Shown one piece after another: positions 15,512 through 22,543 of a stretch of DNA of 24,343 nucleotides; the stretch's first letter is position 1; each line of letters starts with the position of its first letter. The position numbers were made by a program, and so were the translations under genes. Below the pieces are notes generated by a model. It had not been told where the DNA came from, made no database searches, and saw only the letters and a program-made list of their open reading frames with translations. The DNA is from Bacillota bacterium (lineage in GTDB: Bacteria; Bacillota; Clostridia; Acetivibrionales; DTU013). The stretch covers positions 1 to 24,343 of the forward strand of contig JAEZMC010000374.1 in assembly GCA_023435805.1 (NCBI GenBank). Direction: 5' to 3'.

Positions 15512-16579
15512 ATGCACATGGCAGATGCCCTGATTTCACCGGCGGTTGGAGGAACAATGATGGCCGCGGCTGTTGGAGTGTCGGCTTATTCCATCAGAAA
15601 AATCCGCAATGAAATGGATGACAGCAAAATACCCTTGATGGGTGTTATGGGAGCCTTTATATTTGCTGCTCAGATGATCAATTTTTCAATTCCCGGTACG
15701 GGCTCAAGCGGACACCTTGGAGGCGGAATTCTGCTGGCGGTGCTGCTGGGACCACAGGCTGGATTTTTAACCATGGCTGCGGTTTTACTGATTCAGGCTC
15801 TCTTCTTCGGAGACGGCGGACTGCTTGCATATGGCTGCAACCTGTTCAATCTGGGCTTTTACACCTGTTTTATTGCATACCCGCTCATATACAAAAGAAT
15901 GACACGTAAAGGCATCACATCGGGAAGGATTCTTGGCGCATCCGTGGCATCAGCCCTGGTGGGCTTGCAGCTCGGCTCATTCAGCGTGGTGCTGGAAACA
16001 TTGTTTTCCGGCAAGACAGAAATTCCGTTTAATACCTTTCTGCTGCTGATGCAGCCGATCCATCTTGCCATAGGGCTGGTTGAAGGGCTAGTGACAGCGT
16101 CGGTGGTAACTTTCATCTGGAAAGCCAGGCCGGAAATCCTGGAAGCGGCTGCTGCCGGAAAGCCAATGATAAAAGCTCCCATGAAGAGGGTGTTAATAGT
16201 GCTGCTGGTTGCTGCAGTCATTTTTGGCGGCGGATTGTCACTTTTTGCATCCTCTGCCCCGGACGGCCTGGAATGGTCGCTGGAAAAAGCTGCGGGCACA
16301 TCGGAGCTGGAAGCTTCCAACCCCATACATGATGCTTTGGCCATGCTGCAGGGAAAGACTGCCATTCTGCCGGATTATGATTTTAAAGCAGCTGAAGGTG
16401 AGACGGCGGGGGAAACAGCTCACCCAGACGGGCAAGAGCCCTTTGCAAATGCGGGAACCAGTTTCTCCGGGCTGGTGGGAGGAGCGCTGACGCTTGCGCT
16501 GGCGGTATTGGCGGGTGTGGTTGTCAGCGGTTTCAGGAGAAAGAAACGAAAAGCGGCGTCCTGTACAACTCAGCAGTGA
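15512..16579 (+). CDS. cbiM: CbiM-type nickel/cobalt ECF transporter with C-terminal PDGLE domain
   Basis: A 355-residue membrane protein, the metal-specific S component of an energy-coupling-factor importer for nickel or cobalt. Residues 1-225 are the CbiM/NikM part: the N-terminal M-H-M-A-D-A-L-I-S provides His2, which together with S-G-H-L-G-G-G (His68) forms the metal site known in this family. After a membrane helix (about 228-247) comes P-D-G-L-E (249-253), the mark of the CbiN/NikN-like helper domain, an extracytoplasmic stretch, and a final helix (about 322-343). Fusion of M and N components is common. The T (CbiQ) and ATPase (CbiO) genes are not in this window. ATG 15512 follows AAAGGAG at eight bases; an in-frame TTG-started extension (15434) runs through the terminator and is rejected. 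The nearby CooT gene favours nickel (inference). Confidence 0.9.
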   Translation: MHMADALISPAVGGTMMAAAVGVSAYSIRKIRNEMDDSKIPLMGVMGAFIFAAQMINFSIPGTGSSGHLGGGILLAVLLGPQAGFLTMAAVLLIQALFFGDGGLLAYGCNLFNLGFYTCFIAYPLIYKRMTRKGITSGRILGASVASALVGLQLGSFSVVLETLFSGKTEIPFNTFLLLMQPIHLAIGLVEGLVTASVVTFIWKARPEILEAAAAGKPMIKAPMKRVLIVLLVAAVIFGGGLSLFASSAPDGLEWSLEKAAGTSELEASNPIHDALAMLQGKTAILPDYDFKAAEGETAGETAHPDGQEPFANAGTSFSGLVGGALTLALAVLAGVVVSGFRRKKRKAASCTTQQ

Positions 16580-16628
16580 TTTTATTACAGTATATCCACA
16601 AGAAAAACGATCCAATCGGTTTAACTTC

Positions 16629-16637
16629 TGGTATAAT
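16629..16637 (+). promoter_or_regulatory. Extended -10 promoter of the DUF3842-cooT pair
   Basis: TGGTATAAT (16629-16637) is a consensus -10 with the TGn extension, about 50 bases upstream of the DUF3842 start. The -35 region is poor (GATCCA at 16609), as is common with extended -10 promoters. Confidence 0.55.
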
Positions 16638-16687
16638 AAGTTTGAAGCGTATCACTGTAAACGGGTATTTCATCGCGGAGGACAAGC

Positions 16688-17110
16688 ATGAGAATAGCGG
16701 TAATTGACGGGCAGGGCGGAGGAATCGGAAAGGCAATAGTGGAAAGGCTCCGCCAGGCCTTTGAAGAAAATACGGAGATTATTGCGCTGGGAACCAACTC
16801 ACTGGCAACAGCGCTTATGTTGAAGGCAGGCGCCAACGAAGGGGCAACGGGAGAAAATGCCATCGTATGCAATGTTTGCAGGGTGGATATCATTATGGGG
16901 CCGATCGGAATCATCTGTGCCAATTCCCTGCTGGGCGAGCTGACGCCGCTTATGGCAAAAGCCATTGCGGAGAGCCCCGCACGAAAGGTGCTGATTCCGC
17001 TGAACAGGTGCAACGTAAGTATTGCGGGTGTGGAAAACAAACCGCTGCCGCACTACATACAGGATGCTGTGGATATTGTGAAAGTGCAAAGAGGTGATGG
17101 ACGTGTGTGA
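16688..17110 (+). CDS. DUF3842 family protein
   Basis: A 140-residue soluble protein of unknown function. It starts with a nucleotide-binding-like strand-loop (I-A-V-I-D-G-Q-G-G-G-I-G-K, residues 3-15), suggesting a Rossmann-type fold. It continues with L-G-T-N-S-L-A-T-A-x-M and the conserved core V-C-N-V-C-R-V-D-I-I-M-G-P-I-G-I-I-C-A-N-S-L-L-G-E-L-T-P. Cys61, Cys64, Cys77, Cys108 and His122 could bind a metal, but this is inference. ATG 16688 has GGAGG seven bases upstream. The 3' end overlaps the start of cooT by eight bases, so the two products are probably made together. This, and the CbiM-type transporter just upstream, suggest a role in nickel handling. Confidence 0.85.
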   Translation: MRIAVIDGQGGGIGKAIVERLRQAFEENTEIIALGTNSLATALMLKAGANEGATGENAIVCNVCRVDIIMGPIGIICANSLLGELTPLMAKAIAESPARKVLIPLNRCNVSIAGVENKPLPHYIQDAVDIVKVQRGDGRV

Positions 17111-17294
17111 AGCAAATGTATATATTATTGACAGACAGGGGAAGGAAAAGCTGCTGTTGGAATCCGTAGACAAGCTGATTCCGGAGGAGGATGGCATCGT
17201 ACTGGAAAACATCTTCAGCCAGCGAAAAACCGTAAAGGCCAGGATCAAGGAAATGGCACTCGTAGAGCACCGGATCGTCCTTGAGGAAAAATAG
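17103..17294 (+). CDS. cooT: CooT family nickel-binding protein
   Basis: A 63-residue protein beginning M-C-E-A-N-V-Y, followed by L-L-L-E-S-V-D, a glycine turn, N-I-F-S-Q-R-K-T-V-K-A-R-I-K-E-M and H-R-I-V-L-E. CooT is a small nickel-binding protein first linked to carbon monoxide dehydrogenase maturation, with Cys2 as the key ligand. I chose the GTG at 17103 because it places Cys at position 2 and has GAGGTGAT, with GAGG eight bases upstream. The earlier GTG/ATG at 17094/17097 fall inside that site and would bury the cysteine. The start overlaps the DUF3842 gene. No CODH or hydrogenase gene is in the window. Confidence 0.88.
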   Translation: MCEANVYIIDRQGKEKLLLESVDKLIPEEDGIVLENIFSQRKTVKARIKEMALVEHRIVLEEK

Positions 17295-17303
17295 ATCCCC
17301 ACG

Positions 17304-17388
17304 GGGTTCAAGTCCCATAAATAACAATAAAAAAAGCACCTTTCTTCCGAAAGATGCTTTTTTGGTGCGGTCGATGGGACTTGAACCC
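17304..17388. repeat. 15-base inverted repeat matching the tRNA T-arm
   Basis: GGGTTCAAGTCCCAT at 17304-17318 is the exact inverse complement of 17374-17388, which is the T-arm of the tRNA-Leu gene. The two arms lie symmetrically around the terminator hairpin. Only the T-arm sequence is repeated; the acceptor stem is not. Confidence 0.75.
17329..17363 (-). terminator. Bidirectional terminator between cooT and tRNA-Leu
   Basis: On the minus strand AAAGCATCTTTC pairs with GAAAGGTGCTTT across a GGAA tetraloop-like turn, flanked by A- and T-runs. One G-U pair on the minus strand becomes a C-A mismatch on the plus strand. It closes the tRNA transcript and can also stop the cooT transcript. Confidence 0.8.
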
Positions 17389-17445
17389 ATACGGTCTCCC
17401 ATACGCCCCTCAAACGTACGCGTCTGCCAGTTCCGCCACGACCGC
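17363..17445 (-). tRNA. tRNA-Leu (anticodon GAG)
   Basis: Minus-strand gene of 83 bases including an encoded CCA. The acceptor stem is GCGGTCG paired with CGACCGC, the discriminator base is A. The anticodon stem-loop is TACGT-TTGAGGG-GCGTA, giving anticodon GAG for CUC/CUU leucine codons. A long variable arm (TGGGAGACC region) is present, as expected for a class II leucine tRNA, and the T-arm is GGGTTCAAGTCCC. The gene stands alone with its own promoter and terminator. Confidence 0.95.
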
Positions 17446-17478
17446 ATTTAGTAAGGGTTTGCGCAATCAGCAAAATCA

Positions 17479-17507
17479 ATTATACTAACATCAGCCTGGA
17501 GTGTCAA
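17479..17507 (-). promoter_or_regulatory. Promoter of tRNA-Leu
   Basis: On the minus strand TTGACA (17502-17507) and TATAAT (17479-17484) are both perfect consensus boxes with a 17-base spacer, as expected for a strongly expressed stable RNA. Confidence 0.88.
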
Positions 17508-17543
17508 TACTTTTCGGTAAAAAATAAATAGAAATTAAATGTA

Positions 17544-17572
17544 TTGAATTAAGGAAAAACTATTGATAGAAT
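17544..17572 (+). promoter_or_regulatory. Promoter of the YesL-family gene
   Basis: TTGAAT (17544-17549) and TAGAAT (17567-17572) with a 17-base spacer, about 75 bases before the ATG, in an AT-rich stretch divergent from the tRNA promoter. Confidence 0.5.
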
Positions 17573-17646
17573 GAATATTGACTGTTAAACCGATAATACT
17601 CTGAAACACTGTAAAACCAATTTGTTACTGAAATGAGGAGAAATAG

Positions 17647-18678
17647 ATGGCTGGTTTTTTTGGATTATTCGATTATAACAAACCCGGTCCGGGCGTACCA
17701 AAGGATGCGCCGCCCAAATCACCGTTTGTCGTTTTTTTTGAAATACTTCAGCGGAAATTCTGGAACCTTGTCAAAGTCAATATGATGTTTCTGGTTTTCA
17801 ATATTCCGGCACTCGTACTGGGTATGCTTGTTATGCTTTTTTTCTTCCCGAACATTCTTCCCGATGCGCTGAATAATTCCGATACGCTCGTAAGCGACAT
17901 GCTGCTTAAATTCATTCTTCTGACGCTGATGATGTGCGTGCCGATGATAACCGTAGGACCTGCACAGGCTGGCTTTACCTATATCATGCGCAATTATGCC
18001 AGGGAGGAACATGCCTTCTTATGGAGTGATTTTAAAGAAACTGCCCTGAAGAATATGAAGCAGAGCCTGATCATCAGTACGATCAATTTTTTTGCTACAT
18101 TTTTTATGCTGTGGTCTATTCGTGCTTATATCATTATCGGTGCGGACAATTTACTGATGACGGCCGGAGCGGCACTGATGGTGATGCTTTTCGCCATTTT
18201 TGCAAGCATGAACATATATATTTATCCCATTATGATTACATTCAATCTCAGCATAAAACAAATATATAAGAATTCGCTGATATTCGCAGTGATAAAATTT
18301 ATACCGAATATTGGAATATTGCTGCTGAGTGCGTTCATTATCCTTTTGACCTTTGGCATGATCATTCCCTTCAGCCAGCTGATTGGCATCGCACTGTATC
18401 TTTTCCTGACAGTCAGCCTGATCGGCTTCCTCACAAACTTCTATGCTTATCCAAAGCTGAAAAAATATATGTTGGCGCATATTGAGGACGACGAGGACGA
18501 AGACGAAGACGAAGAGGAAGAGGGAGAGGGGGATGAAGAAGAAGAATCCGACAGCCGGACGGCGTATATAGAATCTGCAAACGATCCCCACGAAGTGGAC
18601 GGCAGTGACGAAGAGACGGAAGATACCGAAAGCCTGCCGAAAAATAACGGCGAGGATGACATAAAAAGATATTTTTAG
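17647..18678 (+). CDS. YesL/DUF624 family membrane protein with acidic tail
   Basis: A 343-residue protein with about five to six membrane helices between residues 40 and 270, including a family-like G-P-A-Q-A-G-F-T-Y-I-M-R-N-Y-A-R-E-E followed by W-S-D-F-K-E-T-A-L-K-N-M-K-Q-S. That is the DUF624 (YesL) pattern; the family often occurs with carbohydrate uptake genes, but none is here and its function is unknown. From about residue 280 the protein becomes a very acidic tail (almost only Asp and Glu over 25 residues, then D-S, T-E and E-S rich), far more charged than usual. The GAGGAG site lies about seven bases before ATG 17647. Transcription ends at the terminator 17 bases after the stop. Confidence 0.85.
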   Translation: MAGFFGLFDYNKPGPGVPKDAPPKSPFVVFFEILQRKFWNLVKVNMMFLVFNIPALVLGMLVMLFFFPNILPDALNNSDTLVSDMLLKFILLTLMMCVPMITVGPAQAGFTYIMRNYAREEHAFLWSDFKETALKNMKQSLIISTINFFATFFMLWSIRAYIIIGADNLLMTAGAALMVMLFAIFASMNIYIYPIMITFNLSIKQIYKNSLIFAVIKFIPNIGILLLSAFIILLTFGMIIPFSQLIGIALYLFLTVSLIGFLTNFYAYPKLKKYMLAHIEDDEDEDEDEEEEGEGDEEEESDSRTAYIESANDPHEVDGSDEETEDTESLPKNNGEDDIKRYF

Positions 18679-18694
18679 AGACGATAAAAAGTAT

Positions 18695-18729
18695 AAAAGC
18701 TGCCGTTTACTGATAACCGGCAGCTTTTT
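18695..18729. terminator. Bidirectional intrinsic terminator
   Basis: AAAAGCTGCCG (18695-18705) pairs perfectly with CGGCAGCTTTT (18718-18728), with a 12-base loop and T-runs on both strands. It serves the YesL-family gene on the plus strand and the lysine operon on the minus strand. Confidence 0.85.
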
Positions 18730-18787
18730 GTATGCTTGATTTTCCCGTCCTGTATCGAATACAGGTTGATCCGTTTGGCCTAAGGGC

Positions 18788-19261
18788 TTAAAGGATATCG
18801 TACTCGCTCTTTATGGCGTTGATGGCCTTATCCACATCCTTTTCATAGATCAGGTAGGAGATATCGATTTCAGAAGTGGTAACCAGCTTAATTTCAACGC
18901 CTTCATTGGCAAGGAGTGTATACAGCTTTGCAGCAACGCCAGGCAGGTTTCGCATGCCTTCACCGTATACCTGCAGCTTTGTGTTGTCCGCATCGATTTC
19001 GATCCGCAGGTCTTTTGCACTCTTTTTGAATTCATTCAGCGCACTGAGCGCCTCCACCAGATTTTCCGACGGCAGGCTGAAAGAAATGCTGATACTGCCG
19101 CGAAAAGGCGGAGCCTGACTGATCATGTCAATATTGATCTTGCGCTGGGCAATCCTGCTGAACATATCCGATATGAGCCTGGTGTTGTTCGGCAGCTTAT
19201 CAATGGTTACAAGAGCCACGTTGTACGTAACCGACAGGTTGGTTACTGGTTTATCAGACAT
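18788..19261 (-). CDS. Stand-alone tandem ACT protein, aspartokinase regulatory-half-like
   Basis: A 157-residue soluble protein made of two ACT domains. The first (residues 10-85) contains I-D-K-L-P-N-N-T-R-L-I-S-D-M-F-S-R-I-A-Q-R-K-I-N-I-D-M-I-S-Q-A. The second (90-157) contains G-E-G-M-R-N-L-P-G-V-A-A-K-L-Y-T-L-L-A-N-E-G-V-E-I-K-L-V-T-T-S-E-I-D-I-S. These closely follow the regulatory half of aspartate kinase, whose ACT pair binds lysine or threonine, but no kinase domain is encoded here or upstream. ATG 19261 has GGAGG eight bases upstream. The gene ends the asd-dapA-dapB transcript. It could be a lysine/threonine sensor or a beta-subunit-like partner of an aspartokinase encoded elsewhere; both ideas are inference. 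Confidence 0.85.
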   Translation of the reverse strand: MSDKPVTNLSVTYNVALVTIDKLPNNTRLISDMFSRIAQRKINIDMISQAPPFRGSISISFSLPSENLVEALSALNEFKKSAKDLRIEIDADNTKLQVYGEGMRNLPGVAAKLYTLLANEGVEIKLVTTSEIDISYLIYEKDVDKAINAIKSEYDIL

Positions 19262-19321
19262 TTTGCACACCTCCGTCTTATTATTTATCCCTGTGGAGAA
19301 GGTTTAAACAGGGAACGCAGT

Positions 19322-20080
19322 TTATTCTTCCCCGATCAGGTCGTTCATATCGTACATCCCCGGCTTTTTTCCATAAATGAACCTGGCTGCCCTGAGTGCT
19401 CCCGTTCCGAATATCTCCTTTGACATGGCCATATGGTTGATCTCGATGATTTCGTCATTGCCGGCGAAGATGACGGAATGCTCTCCTACAATTGTGCCGC
19501 CGCGGACCGCGTGGATGCCGATCTCTGTCTTGCTTCTTTTCTTCCGTCTGGAATGCCTGTCATATACATATTCCTGCTTCTGCTGAAGCACGCTGTTAAT
19601 GGAGTCTGCTATGGCGAGAGCCGTGCCGCTTGGAGCATCGAGCTTCTGGTTGTGGTGCTTTTCGATTATTTCAATATCGTAGTTTGACTCAAGCAGCTTT
19701 GCAGCCTTTTTCACAAGATCGATCAACAGGTTTACACCCAGTGACATGTTGGCTGAAAAAAACACGGGTATGACCTGTGAGACCTGTTCCAGCTGGTTTT
19801 TCTGTGCAGGTGAAATGCCGGTTGTGGCTACGATGATCGGCAGCTTTTTGGACACGGCAAAGGATAACAAACCGTCCAGTGCGGCCGGGTTGGAGAAATC
19901 GATGATGACATCCAGCTTCACATTGCATTTTTTGAGGTCTGTAAATACCGGATAAGCATTTTTCAGATTGTCCGACAAATCGTAACCGGCTGCTATCCGA
20001 AGGTCTTCGTATTGCCCGGAAAGCCTGGATATGACCTGGCCCATTTTGCCGTTACAGCCGCTCATTAATATGTTTATCAA
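19322..20080 (-). CDS. dapB: 4-hydroxy-tetrahydrodipicolinate reductase
   Basis: A 252-residue cytoplasmic enzyme that reduces hydroxytetrahydrodipicolinate to tetrahydrodipicolinate with NAD(P)H, in the lysine/diaminopimelate route. The dinucleotide-binding loop is G-C-N-G-K-M-G (residues 8-14), and the catalytic/substrate motif is E-K-H-H-N-Q-K-L-D-A-P-S-G-T-A (140-154). I start at TTG 20080 because the first strand I-N-I-L-M-S is needed for the fold; the internal ATG at residue 6 would cut it off. An AAGGAT site lies about 10 bases upstream. It lies between dapA, from which a 115-base gap with repeats separates it, and the ACT gene, 60 bases downstream. Confidence 0.95.
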   Translation of the reverse strand: MINILMSGCNGKMGQVISRLSGQYEDLRIAAGYDLSDNLKNAYPVFTDLKKCNVKLDVIIDFSNPAALDGLLSFAVSKKLPIIVATTGISPAQKNQLEQVSQVIPVFFSANMSLGVNLLIDLVKKAAKLLESNYDIEIIEKHHNQKLDAPSGTALAIADSINSVLQQKQEYVYDRHSRRKKRSKTEIGIHAVRGGTIVGEHSVIFAGNDEIIEINHMAMSKEIFGTGALRAARFIYGKKPGMYDMNDLIGEE

Positions 20081-20112
20081 AACGACACATCCTTCTTGTA
20101 TGTTTTAGGGGC

Positions 20113-20193
20113 TCAGGAATGTCCCTGCTGCTTCTGCGTCAAAAGGGGACATTCCTCGGGCCTCGGAGACTAACTGCCTGCTGAGGTGTGTCC
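20113..20193. repeat. REP-like inverted repeats between dapA and dapB
   Basis: AGGAATGTCCC (about 20115-20125) is the inverse complement of GGGACATTCCT (about 20145-20155). A second, imperfect pair links GGGGACATTCCTCGG with CTGAGGTGTGTCCCC further on. Such GGGGACA-type palindromes in intergenic gaps resemble repetitive extragenic palindromes. There is no transposase nearby. Confidence 0.55.
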
Positions 20194-20195
20194 CC

Positions 20196-21077
20196 TCACC
20201 TTATCACCCCGTAATTCTGCATGGCTTTTATTAATATTTCTCTGTTTTTATCGCTTATATCCACCAGCGGCATTCTGCATTTGCCGACATGGAGGCCCAT
20301 GAGGTTCATGGCTTCCTTCACAGGAATCGGACTGACCTCAATGAACAATGCCTTGATCAGCTCAAGTGTTTTCAGCTGCAGACTTCTGCTTCCTTCAAGA
20401 TCGCCTGCCAGCATTTTGGAGGCTATTTCATGGGTATCCCGGGGGATGATGTTTGCCATGACCGATATGACTCCCTTGCCGCCCAGCGACATCAGGGGTA
20501 CGATCAGGCCGTCCTCGCCGGAATAGACTGTAAAGCCGTCGCCGCAGAGGTTGATAATTTCACCCACCTGATTCAGGTTGCACTCTTTGATTGCTACGAT
20601 GTTTTCGATCTGTGACAACTGCTGAATCGTTTCCGGATTGATATTCAGATTTGTCCTGGAAGGGACGTTGTACAGGACTACCGGTATGCTGATACTCTCC
20701 GCAACGACTTTGAAATGCTCGTAAAGTCCTCGCTGAGTAGTCTTATTGTAATACGGTGTAACGCTCAGTATGGCGTCCGCACCAACCTCCTGGGCACGTT
20801 TGCTCAGGTGTATGGCATGACGCGTGTCGTTGCTCCCTGTTCCCGCTATCACGGGAAGCCTGCCGTTTACCTTTTTCACTGCATACTCAATAACCGATAT
20901 ATGTTCTTCATCGGGCATGGTTGAGGCTTCGCCTGTCGTTCCGCAAATCACGATGGCATCTGTTTTTTCCCTTATTTGAAACTCAATCAATTCGCCGAGT
21001 TTATCAAAATCTACGCCATCTTCCGTGAAGGGCGTTACGATTGCAACGCCGGAGCCGGTGAAAATACATTTTTTCAT
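20196..21077 (-). CDS. dapA: 4-hydroxy-tetrahydrodipicolinate synthase
   Basis: A 293-residue TIM-barrel aldolase that condenses pyruvate with aspartate semialdehyde. The substrate motif G-T-T-G-E is at 46-50, Tyr136 lies in L-Y-N-V-P-S-R-T (135-142), and the Schiff-base lysine is Lys164 in I-V-A-I-K-E-C-N. These are the family's active-site residues in the expected order, and the length is typical. ATG 21077 is preceded by AAGGAT. It follows asd by 28 bases in the same transcript, so it is under the upstream lysine riboswitch. Confidence 0.96.
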   Translation of the reverse strand: MKKCIFTGSGVAIVTPFTEDGVDFDKLGELIEFQIREKTDAIVICGTTGEASTMPDEEHISVIEYAVKKVNGRLPVIAGTGSNDTRHAIHLSKRAQEVGADAILSVTPYYNKTTQRGLYEHFKVVAESISIPVVLYNVPSRTNLNINPETIQQLSQIENIVAIKECNLNQVGEIINLCGDGFTVYSGEDGLIVPLMSLGGKGVISVMANIIPRDTHEIASKMLAGDLEGSRSLQLKTLELIKALFIEVSPIPVKEAMNLMGLHVGKCRMPLVDISDKNREILIKAMQNYGVIR

Positions 21078-21105
21078 GCTGAATCATCCTTTCAGGTGTT
21101 ATTGG

Positions 21106-22182
21106 TTATAGCCAGCCTTCGGCTTTAAGAAGCTCTGCCATTAAAATGCCTCCGCCGGCAGCGCCTCTGATGGTATTGTGCGAGCGGCAGGTGAATTTGT
21201 AGTCGAACAGCGTATCTTCGCGGAGCCGTCCCACAGCAATACCCATTCCGTTTTCAATATTTCTGTCGAGCTTCGACTGCGGCCGGTCGGGCTGGTCAAA
21301 GTAGGTGAGGAACTGTGCCGGTGCACTCGGCAGCTTCAATTCCTGCGGTTTTGCCTTGAATTCCTTCCAGCACTTTAATATTTCATCCTTTGAGGGTTTG
21401 TTTTTAAATGAAATGTAAACGGCCGCCAGATGTCCGTCCGCGACTGGAACCCTGTAGCATTGGGCCGATATGGCGGGCCCTTTTGCCGGTATGATGCTGC
21501 CGCCCTCAATGGTGCCCCAGATTTTTAAAGGCTCTTTTTCACTTTTTTCTTCTTCGCCGCCGATATAAGGAATGACGTTGTCAATGATTTCAGGCCAGTC
21601 GCTGAATACCTTGCCGGCTCCTGAAATAGCCTGATAGGTTGAGGCGAGTATTTTATCCGGCCCAAACCCCATCAATGCATGTACGGGAGGGACGTAGCTC
21701 TGCAGGGAACAGTTGGATTTGACGGCTATAAAGCCTCTCCGGGTTCCCAGACGCTTTCTCTGCTTTTCAATAATGGCGCTGTGCTCCGGGTTTACCTCCG
21801 GAATAATCATCGGTACATCCTCTGTGAATCGATGGGCCGAATTGTTTGAGATAACAGGTATTTCCGCCCGTGCATATTTTTCTTCCAGCTCGCGTATTTC
21901 ATCCTTTTTCATGTCAACGGCACAGAAGACCAGATCGACTTCGTCCGCCAGTCTGCTTATTTCTGCAACATTTCTGACAGTGATGCCCTTCACCTTTTCA
22001 GGTATGGGCAGATCCAGCTTCCAACGCCCTTCGACAGCCTTTTCAAATGTTTGGCCTGCCGATCTTTCGCTTGCCGCTATCGCAACAACGTCAAACCAGG
22101 GGTGATTTTCAAGTAATGTGACAAAACGCTGGCCAACCATTCCGGTCCCGCCAAGTACACCAACTTTCAATTTACCGCTCAT
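21106..22182 (-). CDS. asd: Aspartate-semialdehyde dehydrogenase, archaeal/fungal-like type
   Basis: A 358-residue enzyme that reduces aspartyl phosphate to aspartate semialdehyde with NADPH. The nucleotide-binding loop is G-G-T-G-M-V-G-Q-R-F (residues 11-20), the catalytic Cys158 lies in K-S-N-C-S-L-Q-S-Y, and the C-terminal half has G-H-L-A-A-V-Y-I-S and C-R-S-H-N-T-I-R-G-A-A-G. The family subtype is the one also found in archaea and fungi rather than the shorter Bacillus type, judged from the GGTGMVG loop and N-S-A-H-R. I start at ATG 22182, with AGGAGG eight bases upstream; the in-frame extension to 22227 runs into the leader hairpin. It is the first gene of the lysine operon. Confidence 0.95.
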   Translation of the reverse strand: MSGKLKVGVLGGTGMVGQRFVTLLENHPWFDVVAIAASERSAGQTFEKAVEGRWKLDLPIPEKVKGITVRNVAEISRLADEVDLVFCAVDMKKDEIRELEEKYARAEIPVISNNSAHRFTEDVPMIIPEVNPEHSAIIEKQRKRLGTRRGFIAVKSNCSLQSYVPPVHALMGFGPDKILASTYQAISGAGKVFSDWPEIIDNVIPYIGGEEEKSEKEPLKIWGTIEGGSIIPAKGPAISAQCYRVPVADGHLAAVYISFKNKPSKDEILKCWKEFKAKPQELKLPSAPAQFLTYFDQPDRPQSKLDRNIENGMGIAVGRLREDTLFDYKFTCRSHNTIRGAAGGGILMAELLKAEGWL

Positions 22183-22186
22183 CCAA

Positions 22187-22232
22187 AAAACCTCCTGATA
22201 ATAAATTAACTGCTGGCAAAGTGCCAACAGTC
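22187..22232 (-). promoter_or_regulatory. Leader hairpin between lysine riboswitch and asd (expression platform candidate)
   Basis: On the minus strand CTGTTGGCA pairs with TGCCAGCAG (22210-22230, one G-U, 3-base loop) and is followed by TTAATTTATT and then the AGGAGG site of asd. It may be the regulated terminator, though the T-run is weak. A second weaker CCCTT/AAGGG pairing (22232-22257) lies between it and the aptamer and could be the alternative structure. Confidence 0.5.
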
Positions 22233-22264
22233 CCTTAAATGCTGCGCCCCCTAAAGGGCTTAAT

Positions 22265-22442
22265 GAACTGATAGCGCTCCATCAAATAAATTGATGACAG
22301 TTGCAACGCTTTTTGCTGTTACAACCAGGAACCGCCCCGGCAGGAGACCGGATTCCTTCGGCACTTCACCCTTTCACGCTACATCCCCGGACCCTGCGGT
22401 CCTCCGTAACGCTACTGATGAGAAATGCACCTCTACCGTTAT
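22265..22442 (-). ncRNA. Lysine riboswitch (L box)
   Basis: Read on the minus strand, the leader shows the L-box conserved pieces in order: GGTAGAGGTGC, then AGTAGC, GTGAAAGGG, GTGCCGAAG, a GGTTCCTGG arm, AACTGTCATC and the closing GGAGCGCTATC that returns to the first stem. The order and spacing match the five-helix junction of the lysine aptamer as known from Bacillus lysC. It sits between a strong promoter and asd, so lysine binding would repress asd-dapA-dapB-ACT. Confidence 0.93.
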
Positions 22443-22514
22443 ATATTCTGCTTTAATACCTTTATTACAGGTATTTAGCCCGCCGGCAGTCTCTGCCGCT
22501 TCAAGCTTTAAATA

Positions 22515-22543
22515 ATAATAACACCGCCCGTTGGTATTGTCAA
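22515..22543 (-). promoter_or_regulatory. Promoter of the lysine operon
   Basis: On the minus strand TTGACA (22538-22543) and TATTAT (22515-22520) are separated by 17 bases, giving a start near 22508. The early leader then folds CGGCAG-AGA-CTGCCG and AATACC/GGTATT hairpins before the lysine aptamer. Confidence 0.8.

Noticed and set aside
17303..17320. A second, plus-strand tRNA gene
   Set aside because: Only the T-arm sequence is present; there is no acceptor, D or anticodon arm around it.
22265..22442. T-box leader as alternative to a lysine riboswitch
   Set aside because: No T-box consensus such as TGGNACCGCG is seen before the hairpin, while the L-box blocks are present in correct order.
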